Source: Haloplanus sp.
GTDB lineage: Archaea > Halobacteriota > Halobacteria > Halobacteriales > Haloferacaceae
Reading direction: 5' to 3'
DNA: 44,022 bases
Assembly (NCBI RefSeq): GCF_028275055.1
Contig: NZ_JAQCNJ010000023.1
Location: 1-44,022, forward strand
The notes below the pieces were generated by a model, which was given only the letters and a program-made list of their open reading frames with translations, made no database searches and was not told the DNA's origin. Made by a program: the position numbers and the translations under genes. Of the stretch, positions 33,162 through 41,393 are shown piece after piece (the first letter of the stretch is position 1; every line of letters starts with the position of its first letter).

Positions 33162-36100
33162 ATGCAAGCTAGCGACGATCAGCAAGAGGCATCACAATCC
33201 AGCCAAGACAGCGACGAGACACAGGGGGAGTCGCAGTCCAGGCGGGAGTTCATGGCGACAACGGGCGCGTTGTCCGCCGGATACGCTCTCAGCGATCAGC
33301 TGAAGGTCAGCGATCAGTTCCGTCAGCGGGACGGGTCCGATGCGGCAGACGGGGAAGACGACCACGATCATCCCGTCAGGAAGTTCACGGTCCACGCGAT
33401 TCAGGTGGACATCGTGTTCAACAAGATGGGCCTGCACCAGCCCAACGGCGCGATGTACGTTCTCGAGGAGAACCTCGAGGCGGCGCGACGGGCCTCGGGT
33501 GTGCTCCCGGGTGAGCCGTGGGAGGCGCTCGAGGACGACGAGAACTCGTACAACTACAAGCAGGACTCCGGGCCGGACACCGATCCACAGGAGGGCAGGG
33601 GGAACATCGACCCCCGTTACGACTCCGCGAACTCGGATCCGAAACAGCCAAACACCGGCGACGAGCCCGAACCCGACGTACCGATCGACACGACGGTCAT
33701 CGAACCGCTCGTCATCCGGGCGAACAAAGGCGAGATGGTCGAAGTTGAATTCGTCAACCATCTCGACAATCCCGCGTCGATGCACCAGACGGGACTCCCG
33801 CAGGACCCGAAGAAGTCCGACGGGATGAACGTCGGGAACAACCCGAGCAGCATCGCACAGCCGGGCGAGTCCGTGACCTACCGGTGGTACGCCGCACACA
33901 AGGGCGGGCACTTCTTCTACGACGGTGCCCATCAGGGGTACAAAAGCCCCGACACGAAGGCCGCGTACGCCAACAACCTCTCGCGAGGGCTGTTCGGCAC
34001 GCTCGTCGTCGAACCGGAGGGTGCGACCTGGACCGATCCGGAGACGGGCGGTCCGCTTCGGAGCGGCACGAGGGCCGACATCCACGACCCCGACTACATG
34101 GAGCAGAGCTACCGCGAGTTCGTGCCCCACTACTACAGTCCGTCCGGGGTCTACCTCCAGAACGGCGAGCCAAAGACGTGGCCGGAGTACCCGGACCAGA
34201 AGCAGGGCGTCCACGCCGTCAACTACGTCGCGGAGGGGACGGGAACCCGGGTCAACGACGAGTACGCGGGTGCGATCGAACGCCTGTTCTACTCCTCGTG
34301 GCCAAACGGCGACCCGGGCGGGGACGGAAACGGCGTCTTCGAGGCGTACAAAGGCGACGCGATCAAGTTCGTCTCGGTGAGTGCCTCCCTCGAGGAGAAC
34401 CACATCCACCACTGCCACAACGTTCGGTGGAAAACCGTTCCGACGCGAACCGACTCCGACACCATCGACTCACAGACGATCGGTCTCGGAGCCGCGTATC
34501 CGCAGTACCTGATCGCAGCCCACGGAAGTCACAGCGCGACCGACTACCACGACGAGGAAACGACCGTCCGCCCGGACATGGGCTTCAAGGAGGCGTTCAG
34601 CAAGGGTGGTGCCGGATACGTCCACGGCGGTGCGGGTGACATCCTGTTCCACTGTCACCTCTTCCCCCACTACGAGGTGGGGATGTGGTCGTTCATGCGG
34701 GTCCACGACAAGGAGCAGCCACACCTCCAGAAGCTGCCCGGAACGAACGTCGTCGACAACCCGGACCCCGCGAACCTCCCGCTTCAGGACGGTATCGTCG
34801 GGGCCGATTCGGGTGTTCCGGGCTTCCCGAACTACGTCCCGGGAATGAAAGGGTACTTCGCTCCGAAGCCCATCACGCCGAACGGACGGAGCCCGACCCA
34901 GCGAGAAGCACAGGCAGGCTTCGACGACGAGATTGCCGGCGCGCCGTATCAGGATCCGGCGTCGCCGTTGGACAGCGATCCGCCGGCGGCGGATCGTGAC
35001 CACCAGATCCACGTGCTCGACTACAACGAGGTCGGAGAGGTCGTCTACAACGACCAAGGCGATTACGACGACGAGCCACTGCTCTACGTCCACGAAAACG
35101 ACGTCGAGGAGGCTCGTAACGGCGACATCAACCCCGAACCGTTGTTCGTCAGGGCAAACGTCGGTGAGGTCGTGAACATCACCGTGGTCAACGAGTCGGA
35201 CTTCCCGGTGTCGATCCACCCACACTTCATCGGCTTCGACAACACGGCCACGGACTCGACACCCAGCATCGGGTACAACACCGAACAGTCCGTCGAACCC
35301 GGCCAAGAGCGGACGTTCCGCTGGTACTGTGACGAGGAGGGTTCGATCTACTTCCACGACCACGCGGTCGCCGCAAAGGAAGGCATGCACGGCACCTTCG
35401 CCGGACTGATCGTCGAACCCGAAGGCTCGCGCCACCTCGACCCGTACAACGGCGAGGAGATCGAAAGCGGGGCCCAGGCCATCATCGAGGTGCCCAACGG
35501 GACCGACTTCCGCGAGTTCGGCCTCCACTACAGCGACTACACGCAGGTCAAGGACCGCGAGGACGACCAGTACGTCAACCAGCAGTACGAGTACAAGCAG
35601 AACCTCGGTCTCACCTCGATCAACAACCGGAACGCGCCGTACTTCCACCGCGATGACGAGGACCCCGCGTACCTCCACAGTTCGGCGGTCCACGGCGACC
35701 CGGCGACGCCGTTGCTCGAGGCCTACGAGAACGATCCGATCCGGATCCGCCTGTTCCAGGGTGCCTGGGAGGAGCAACACAACTTCCGGATCACCGGCCG
35801 AGAGATCCAGCCAGAGGGACTCCAGGAGTCGGACACGGTCACCCAGATCATCAGTCCGGCCGAGGCGTTCACCTTCATGCTCGATCCGAAACGGCCGAGT
35901 GACAAGCAGGACTCCTTCGAACGGGTCGACAACCCGGACGGACTGCCGGTTCAGGACCACCTGTACGGCTCGGGCGTTGCGGACGACCTGTACACCGGAA
36001 TGTGGGGCATTCACCGCACGTTCGGTGCGGAGGTGCCACACCTCGAACCGCTCCCCGACAGGGGTGCGCCGAACGGCCGGATCGACGACAACCAACTCGA

Positions 36101-38396
36101 AGAGATGGGCCACTCGGCACCGTTTATCGGTATCGACCGATTCAAAGAGGAGGGCCAGCGCGCCCGTCTCCGGTGGACCGAGGACGACAACCGCGAACTG
36201 CCGCCGGACTCGGCCGAACGGCGCAACGAGAACATCGGTCAGCGACCGCCAAAGCCGGAGACGCCCGGCCAGCCCTGTGGCGCGGACTCGCCGGACCGCA
36301 AGTTCGAGGTCGTTGCCCACGAGGCCGACATCGAGTTCAACGAGTACGGCGATCACGACCCCAACGGGATCGTGTTCTCGCTCGAACGGTACTGGCAGGC
36401 AAAGGCAAACGGCGACAGGCAGGCCGATCCGCTCACGCTCCGTGCGAACCGTGGTGACTGCATCGAGGTGACGGTCCGGAACGAGCTTCCGGAGGACATC
36501 GAGCACAACCACGTCGAACCGCCGATGCGGGCAGAGGAGTCCGTCAACTCCGAGAAGTACCCCGACGAGAAGACGTACTCGGCCGTGACGGGTCCGTACG
36601 ACACGTGGGAGGTTTCGAACCGCGTCTCCCTGCATCCGGAACGGATCGAGTACGACGAAACCGCCTCGACCGGGGTGACGGTCGGGTTCAACTACGACCA
36701 GACGGTCGCTCCCGGCGAGACGATCACGTACCGGTGGTACGCAAACGAGCTCTACGACAATATGGTGTTGACCGACTTCGCCGACGTGCGCGGCCACCGA
36801 CACCACGGCGCGTACGGCAACCTGGTCATCGAGCCAGAGGGAGCGACGTGGATCGACCAGACCACGGCCGAACCGCTCCCCGAGGGTGTCGACGCCATCG
36901 TCGCGCCGCCAAACGGCGAGGCGACCCGCGAGTACACCGTGTCGATGAGCGACGGCCGGTACATGATCAACCGGGACGACCCCGAGTGGTGTGTCGTGCC
37001 CGGAGACAAGCACGGCAATCAGCCGTGTAACGCCATCGGCGGCTTCGAGGACAGCGGCCACCTCGCGATCAACAACCGCGCGGAGCCGTTCACCCGCCGG
37101 CTGGAGGACGGACCACAGCACAAGGTGTTCGACTCGGACACGCACGGTGACCCGGCGACGCCGGTGTTCCGTGCGCTGACCGGTGACAACGTGAAGTTCC
37201 TCGTCCACCAGCCCGCCGACAAGGCCCGTGGCATGGCGTTCCACCTGTCGGGTCACCAGTGGCCCCGATACCGTGGCATTCCGGAGGCACCGGTGGTCGG
37301 TGTCGACGACCGGTTCAGCCCCGGCAAGGGCGCGAGACTCGGTCTGACATCCGGTGCCGGCGGACACATGGAAGCGACCGGCGATTACATCTTCCAGGAA
37401 ACGAAACAACGCCGCCGACTCGAATCCGGTGCGTGGGGTATCTTCCGGGTGCAGGACAATCCGGGCGACTTCGAGACCCCGCTCCAGCCGCTTCCGGCCG
37501 CGGGTTCGATCACCGGCAGCGGGCGGAATCAGGGATCGGCGTACCGCCGTCCCGAACAGCGTCCGAACTGGAACGTGATTCGAGGGGACTTCGTCGGCGA
37601 CACGGATGTCGAAGACGTGATCGTCGGCGTGCCCAACAGTAACGTCGGCGCCAAAAACGCGGGCGCGGTGTACATCTTCGAGGACCTCGAGGAAGACGAG
37701 GAACTCGAAGAACTCTCGGACGCGGATCTGGTGTTGCTCGGCAGCGAGGCGGGCCAGCAACTCGGTACGCGGCTCGAGATCCAAGCGCCCGGCGAGTCCA
37801 AGCGGTTCGGCAACGGCACCGCAAACCAGAACGTCCCGGTTCTGGGGATGTACACGGCCTCCGGTCAGGTCATGACCGTGCGGGGCGGTGAAGAGGCGCT
37901 TGACGAGATCGAGAACCCGACGGACACCAAGTCCCGGCGGTTCGTCAAGGGCACGACGGAGAACACGATCAACGCGGTCCGCGAGGCCGAACACGTCGAG
38001 GACGACTACGAGCGCGAGGTCGAAGAGGAGCCCGAAGACGAGGACGAGGAAGAAGAGGAAGAAGAAGAGGCAGAAGAACAAGAGGAAGAGGCAGAAGAAC
38101 AAGAGCAGGAGCAAGAGGAAGCAGAAGAGGAAGCGCAGGAAGACGACGAAGCGCAGGAAGACGACGAAGCGCAGGAAGACGGTGACGACGGCGGCCGTGG
38201 CGGAAACCGGCGGCGCGCATCGCGCGCGTCGGACACCGAGGCGTCACGCAGCCACGTCGGCTTCCTCCAGTGCTCCGACTGCGGTCAAAAGAGCGCGGTG
38301 ACCGGCGACGCGAGCCTCTGGGAGCGCGTCGACACCGCCGAATCGGCCTTCGAATGCACGGCCTGTGGAAGCGTCGAGGAGGACACCACGCTCTAA
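33162..38396 (+). CDS. Giant six-cupredoxin multicopper oxidase, Tat-exported, Mn-oxidase-like
   Basis: A 1744-residue protein from the ATG at 33162, with Tat motif QSRREFMATTGAL (RR 27-28). Three repeats of two cupredoxin domains each follow (starts near KFTVHAIQVDIVFN, HQIHVLDYNEVGEV and KFEVVAHEADIEFN). Copper motifs: HIHHCH 414-419 (H-x-x-H-x-H) and HCHLFPHYEVGM 497-508 (T1 Cys498, His503, Met508) in repeat 1; HPH 686-688 and HDH 732-734 in repeat 2; repeat 3 has lost them. Then an FG-GAP-like unit (GDFVGDTDVEDVIVGVPNS), a Glu-rich tract and a terminal zinc ribbon (CSDC...CTAC). Size and layout recall bacterial MnxG/MofA Mn oxidases. An ATG at 33051 is possible but would bury the Tat motif at residue 64. 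Confidence 0.85.
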   Translation: MQASDDQQEASQSSQDSDETQGESQSRREFMATTGALSAGYALSDQLKVSDQFRQRDGSDAADGEDDHDHPVRKFTVHAIQVDIVFNKMGLHQPNGAMYVLEENLEAARRASGVLPGEPWEALEDDENSYNYKQDSGPDTDPQEGRGNIDPRYDSANSDPKQPNTGDEPEPDVPIDTTVIEPLVIRANKGEMVEVEFVNHLDNPASMHQTGLPQDPKKSDGMNVGNNPSSIAQPGESVTYRWYAAHKGGHFFYDGAHQGYKSPDTKAAYANNLSRGLFGTLVVEPEGATWTDPETGGPLRSGTRADIHDPDYMEQSYREFVPHYYSPSGVYLQNGEPKTWPEYPDQKQGVHAVNYVAEGTGTRVNDEYAGAIERLFYSSWPNGDPGGDGNGVFEAYKGDAIKFVSVSASLEENHIHHCHNVRWKTVPTRTDSDTIDSQTIGLGAAYPQYLIAAHGSHSATDYHDEETTVRPDMGFKEAFSKGGAGYVHGGAGDILFHCHLFPHYEVGMWSFMRVHDKEQPHLQKLPGTNVVDNPDPANLPLQDGIVGADSGVPGFPNYVPGMKGYFAPKPITPNGRSPTQREAQAGFDDEIAGAPYQDPASPLDSDPPAADRDHQIHVLDYNEVGEVVYNDQGDYDDEPLLYVHENDVEEARNGDINPEPLFVRANVGEVVNITVVNESDFPVSIHPHFIGFDNTATDSTPSIGYNTEQSVEPGQERTFRWYCDEEGSIYFHDHAVAAKEGMHGTFAGLIVEPEGSRHLDPYNGEEIESGAQAIIEVPNGTDFREFGLHYSDYTQVKDREDDQYVNQQYEYKQNLGLTSINNRNAPYFHRDDEDPAYLHSSAVHGDPATPLLEAYENDPIRIRLFQGAWEEQHNFRITGREIQPEGLQESDTVTQIISPAEAFTFMLDPKRPSDKQDSFERVDNPDGLPVQDHLYGSGVADDLYTGMWGIHRTFGAEVPHLEPLPDRGAPNGRIDDNQLEEMGHSAPFIGIDRFKEEGQRARLRWTEDDNRELPPDSAERRNENIGQRPPKPETPGQPCGADSPDRKFEVVAHEADIEFNEYGDHDPNGIVFSLERYWQAKANGDRQADPLTLRANRGDCIEVTVRNELPEDIEHNHVEPPMRAEESVNSEKYPDEKTYSAVTGPYDTWEVSNRVSLHPERIEYDETASTGVTVGFNYDQTVAPGETITYRWYANELYDNMVLTDFADVRGHRHHGAYGNLVIEPEGATWIDQTTAEPLPEGVDAIVAPPNGEATREYTVSMSDGRYMINRDDPEWCVVPGDKHGNQPCNAIGGFEDSGHLAINNRAEPFTRRLEDGPQHKVFDSDTHGDPATPVFRALTGDNVKFLVHQPADKARGMAFHLSGHQWPRYRGIPEAPVVGVDDRFSPGKGARLGLTSGAGGHMEATGDYIFQETKQRRRLESGAWGIFRVQDNPGDFETPLQPLPAAGSITGSGRNQGSAYRRPEQRPNWNVIRGDFVGDTDVEDVIVGVPNSNVGAKNAGAVYIFEDLEEDEELEELSDADLVLLGSEAGQQLGTRLEIQAPGESKRFGNGTANQNVPVLGMYTASGQVMTVRGGEEALDEIENPTDTKSRRFVKGTTENTINAVREAEHVEDDYEREVEEEPEDEDEEEEEEEEAEEQEEEAEEQEQEQEEAEEEAQEDDEAQEDDEAQEDGDDGGRGGNRRRASRASDTEASRSHVGFLQCSDCGQKSAVTGDASLWERVDTAESAFECTACGSVEEDTTL
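38016..38190 (+). repeat. Glu/Gln/Asp-coding low-complexity tract in the oxidase gene
   Basis: GAAGAGGAAGAAGAG-type triplets encode EEEEEEAEEQEEEAEEQ, ending in three copies of the 15 bp unit for AQEDD (about 38135-38180). It joins the FG-GAP-like part to the terminal zinc ribbon. Confidence 0.8.
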
Positions 38397-38467
38397 CCAA
38401 CGTCCCTACCGCGGATTAGGGATTCAAAACGGACAGTCGGTACCAATTCCGGAACTCGAACACAACA

Positions 38468-38605
38468 ATGGACAAAATACTCATCGGCATCGGAGTGCTC
38501 ATGATCGTTGCCATCGCGTACAAGCGTTTCAAATCGCTCGCCGGTAGCCTCAGAACGAGCTACCGTTCCGGAAAAGAGGAGGTCGATACTCCCAGCTCGG
38601 AGTAG
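38468..38605 (+). CDS. 45-residue single-helix membrane protein
   Basis: MDKILIGIGVLMIVAIAYKRF forms one membrane helix, followed by a basic-then-acidic tail KSLAGSLRTSYRSGKEEVDTPSSE. It starts 72 bp after the oxidase stop on the same strand and could be an anchor or small partner of it. No family recognised. Confidence 0.55.
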   Translation: MDKILIGIGVLMIVAIAYKRFKSLAGSLRTSYRSGKEEVDTPSSE

Positions 38606-38840
38606 CGCCGCCTCACCGACTGTCGACCGCTGACCGAAGCCGAACCGTCACATAAAACCACGCTCTGCTACCCTACTTCATCCCGTTGGATCCGATCGGT
38701 GGGTGTCCGTATCGGCGACCGCGCCGCGGGCGGTGCTGTGGGACCTGTACACGCTCACAGACCGCTATCGAGGTAGATCCGAGCGCTTCTCAACGCATCG
38801 ACAGCCGGATCGTAACCGGTGCCGCAAAAATTGGGTGAGC

Positions 38841-39011
38841 TTACTTCTTTTCCGCGGAGGTGAGGCTGAGTTCCGGTTGATCGAAGTCACCCATCAGGAA
38901 CCCGACGACCTCCGGATTGCTCGGTTCGTAACCGAGGTGGTCCGTCAAGTCGCGCTTAATCTCCTCGAATCGTTCGCCCTTCTCGCCGTACAGTTTGATA
39001 TGGACCGTCAT
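38841..39011 (-). CDS. 56-residue conserved small haloarchaeal protein
   Basis: MTVHIKLYGEKGERFEEIKRD, then LTDHLGYEPSNPEVVGFLMGDFD and a polar tail ending SAEKK. The MTVxIKLYGEKGERFEEIK start recurs in small proteins on haloarchaeal plasmids and islands (from memory); the pattern of a beta strand and two helices would fit a ribbon-helix-helix protein, such as an antitoxin or copy regulator, but this is unproven. Its ATG overlaps the stop of an 18-codon frame upstream (ATGA). Confidence 0.6.
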   Translation of the reverse strand: MTVHIKLYGEKGERFEEIKRDLTDHLGYEPSNPEVVGFLMGDFDQPELSLTSAEKK

Positions 39012-39064
39012 CTTCTCCCCGCGTCGGAGCGGGTTGTCCCCTTAGTGTTTTCTTGTGCTGACAT
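39008..39064 (-). CDS. Possible 18-residue upstream peptide coupled to the 56-residue gene
   Basis: MSAQENTKGTTRSDAGRR on the minus strand ends in TGA overlapping the next ATG. An upstream in-frame GTG would extend it to repeat the SAQ-G/E-x-T motif (ISAQGDTRRQP). May be a leader peptide or non-coding. Confidence 0.25.
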   Translation of the reverse strand: MSAQENTKGTTRSDAGRR

Positions 39065-39810
39065 CGGTTGTCTCCGTGTGTCCCCTTGTGCTGATATCGC
39101 TGGTCTCACGTCGCCATCCGTAGCACCCGGCCGAAGATGGCTGGCTGTTCCCCTTCACTATCCGCTGGCAGTTCTGCACTCGTACACAGTACAATTATAA
39201 ATATGATTGGAAAGTTAAGAGTCCTCCGCTGTTTTGGGTAACCAGTATGCCGGCCCAAACGGTGTGCTATCGGCGGGCCGGTTCTATCGGTGGCAGGGTG
39301 GACACGTGCTCGGATGGCCGCGGTGTCGCGGGGGTTGGACCGCCGCTTGCCACACCGATGTTCCGGAGCCTACCCACAGACCGCCCCCTGCTCGACGACA
39401 CAGCGTCTCCCGCGGCCGAGAGCTCTGCCGCGCACGCGGACGGTTGTGGCGGCGATAGACGCCGACACCAACCTCGGACCACGGCCGAGCCGTCAGCCAT
39501 GTGAGTAACTCGGTGAAAGTCCGTGCAAATCGGTCGGAGCTACCAACACCTTTATATTCACAACCCAGTTTGGCCGTGATGCGGAGCAATGATCGCTCCG
39601 TGCACCATGTTGGAACCCCGTTCCCCTTGTGCTTGATTTACCAAGCCCGTCTGCGTCAGGCACCGTCCCCTTGTGCTTACGACGCAAGCAGTCAACGGGT
39701 AGGCTGGTCCCGGACGCTCCCCCTTGTGTCCGACCCAGCAATCAACATTTTAAGCCGTGTTCGAAGCGTCGGGCGTTCCGACGGTCGACCGGTTCCCCTC
39801 GTGTGTGGTT
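39040..39810 (-). repeat. Dispersed GCACAAGGGGA motif
   Basis: On the minus strand (A/G)CACAAGGGGA(A/C) or close variants occur near 39082, 39623, 39667, 39720 and 39795, with a broken copy (AGCACAAGAAAACACTAAGGGGA) at 39038-39060. The same motif occurs on the plus strand at 33063 and 33145 before the oxidase start. Spacings (44, 53, 75 bp) are irregular, so this is not a CRISPR array. Confidence 0.5.
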
Positions 39811-40072
39811 CACTCGGCCCACCAGCGTTGAGTCCCGTTCGCTCGTGATCGCGGTGGGGTGGCCGACGGACAGGTTGCACAGAGACGTCCCTTCGCGCCC
39901 GACCCGGCGATCACCATCTCTCACGTCGCGCTCGAAACGCGCACCGGGTGCGCCGACAGCCGGTCGTCGGGTCACGGCCGGAACAACCCCGCCACACCCC
40001 ATCAAACCGGTGGAATCCCCGTGCAAACGTCTGCAAATGGGCGGAAAATGCCGCGACAGATCTAGCCCTTCA
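39065..40072. other. Gene-poor stretch with short repeats
   Basis: About 1 kb with no credible gene. It contains the CCCCTTGTG motif copies, an AT-rich patch (attataaatatgatt at about 39193-39207) and a second AT-rich patch near 39551. It looks like decayed or mobile-element-derived DNA, but I find no transposase remnant. Confidence 0.45.
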
Positions 40073-40079
40073 TTATATA
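40072..40079 (+). promoter_or_regulatory. TATA element of the His/Glu/Tyr-rich protein gene
   Basis: ATTATATA ends about 22 bp, and is centred about 26 bp, before the ATG at 40101, the spacing of a leaderless haloarchaeal promoter. This supports 40101 over the ATG at 40088. Confidence 0.6.
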
Positions 40080-40100
40080 CCACCCACATGAACGATATGC

Positions 40101-41393
40101 ATGTCAGGATCGCTGAAAGCAAGTGCCGCAGTCGCCGCAATAGTGTTGCTCGTCGCCGGTAGTGCGGGCGCACTGGGACCGGGACTCGGGGCGTCTGATG
40201 GAGTCATGGCGGATCACGACGCGGAGTACAGCCAATCAGCATCGCCGGTGGATGATGCGGATGTCGACGCGACGCTGGCGAACGGGACGGTGACGCTCAC
40301 GCTCGTCGATGAGTCCGATGGTGCTGGTGTCGCAAACGCCAGTGTCGAAGTGAACCGCGAGTACCACCAGCAGTACAACAATAGAACCGCGAACGCCCTC
40401 CAGCACAACTACGAGGCCGAGTACAACGAGGATCGATACCACGAACACGAACACGAAAACGCGTACCAGCACAAACACGAGTACGAGGAAGAGGGCGAAT
40501 ACGGCGCTGACGAGTACGAGCACAACTACGAGGGCGCGTACAGCGGAAGCCGGTACCACGAACACGAACACGAAAACGCGTACCAGCACAAACACGAGTA
40601 CGAGTACGAACACGAAGGCGAGTACGAGAACGAACACGAGAACGAGAACGAATACAACCGCGTCGGCACGACCGGAACGAACGGAACGATTTCGTTCGCT
40701 CTCAGTCCCAACGAGACGCGAAACGTCACCGAACTCGAAGTCGAACTGGTGAAAGGCGCGTTCAACGCCGAGATCAAGTACGACGTCGAGAACGGCTCGC
40801 TCTCCCTCATCAGCGAGGAGTACGAGTACCAGCAAGCGGAACAAGAGGAGTACGAGGAAGCGGAGTACCAGGAAGGGTACAACAACGGGACACAGTACAA
40901 CGAGAGCGAGCGGATGAGTATCGGCCTGCTTGACGCCCGTGATATCGCGGATGCGGCCCTCAGCGAGCCGCCGCAGGGCGAGTGGCGGCTGGTTGAGGGT
41001 GATGCCCACGAAGAGAGCAACTACTACGAGTTCGAGTACGTTCTCATCAATGCCAGCTACCCCGGTGAGGCCGAGATTCGGGTCGACGGCAGTAGCGGCG
41101 ATGTGATCAAGTACGAACAAGAAATCGAGTTCGAAGAAGCGGAAGAAGAAGAGGAAGAAGAACGCGAGCAAGAAGAGGAAGAAGAACGCGAGCAAGAAGA
41201 GGAAGAAGAGGAACGCGAAGAAGAAGAGGAACGCGAAGAGGAAGAAGAGGAAGAAGAGGAACGCGAAGAAGAAGCGGAAGAAGAAGAGGAACGCGAAGAA
41301 GAAGCGGAAGAAGAAGAGGAACGCGAAGAGGAAGAAGCGGAAGAAGAAGAGGAACGCGAAGAAGAGGAAGAAGAGGAAGAAGAGGAAGAGTAG
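40101..41393 (+). CDS. Exported His/Glu/Tyr-rich PepSY-like protein with poly-Glu tail
   Basis: A 430-residue protein. The signal peptide is MSGSLKASAAVAAIVLLVAGSAGA. An Ig/carboxypeptidase-regulatory-like start (DATLANGTVTLTLVDESDGAGVANASVEVN) is interrupted by ~90 residues built of a duplicated 39-residue block with RYHEHEHENAYQHKHEYE, giving dozens of His/Glu/Tyr side chains suited to metal binding. The Ig part resumes (GTTGTNGTISFALSPNE), then a PepSY-like domain (ISIGLLDARDIADAAL-type, WRLVEGDAH, GEAEIRVDGSSGDVIKYEQEIEFEE) and a ~85-residue Glu/Arg tail to the stop. Domain order parallels the protein at 30787-29099, so the two are distant paralogues. Metal binding is inferred from composition. 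Confidence 0.75.
   Translation: MSGSLKASAAVAAIVLLVAGSAGALGPGLGASDGVMADHDAEYSQSASPVDDADVDATLANGTVTLTLVDESDGAGVANASVEVNREYHQQYNNRTANALQHNYEAEYNEDRYHEHEHENAYQHKHEYEEEGEYGADEYEHNYEGAYSGSRYHEHEHENAYQHKHEYEYEHEGEYENEHENENEYNRVGTTGTNGTISFALSPNETRNVTELEVELVKGAFNAEIKYDVENGSLSLISEEYEYQQAEQEEYEEAEYQEGYNNGTQYNESERMSIGLLDARDIADAALSEPPQGEWRLVEGDAHEESNYYEFEYVLINASYPGEAEIRVDGSSGDVIKYEQEIEFEEAEEEEEEEREQEEEEEREQEEEEEEREEEEEREEEEEEEEEREEEAEEEEEREEEAEEEEEREEEEAEEEEEREEEEEEEEEEE
40403..40612 (+). repeat. 117 bp tandem duplication (39 codons)
   Basis: CACAACTACGAGG at 40404 recurs at 40521, and a ~50-base identical segment starting TACCACGAACACG occurs at 40437 and 40554, both exactly 117 bp apart. The identity is nearly complete over the core, so the duplication is recent or homogenised. 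Confidence 0.85.
41130..41393 (+). repeat. Glu/Arg-coding low-complexity tract
   Basis: GAAGAAGAGGAACGC-type units encode EEEEERE, including consecutive copies of a 30 bp unit (EEEEEREEEA). The tract runs to the stop codon of the gene. Confidence 0.85.

Noticed and set aside
34470-38114. 1214-codon minus-strand frame opposite the oxidase
   Set aside because: Arg/Val/Asp-rich antisense of the multicopper oxidase; no domain, and long antisense frames are expected in GC-rich haloarchaeal genes.
38006-38236. Ser/Cys-only minus-strand frame and similar frames at 41057-41416
   Set aside because: Antisense shadows of the Glu-rich tracts.
39040-39810. CRISPR array from the CCCCTTGTG copies
   Set aside because: Repeats are only about 10 bp, spacings are 44, 53 and 75 bp or more, flanks do not match, and no cas gene is present. 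Haloarchaeal CRISPR repeats do contain CCCTTGTGGG, but the rest of the ~30 bp repeat is missing.
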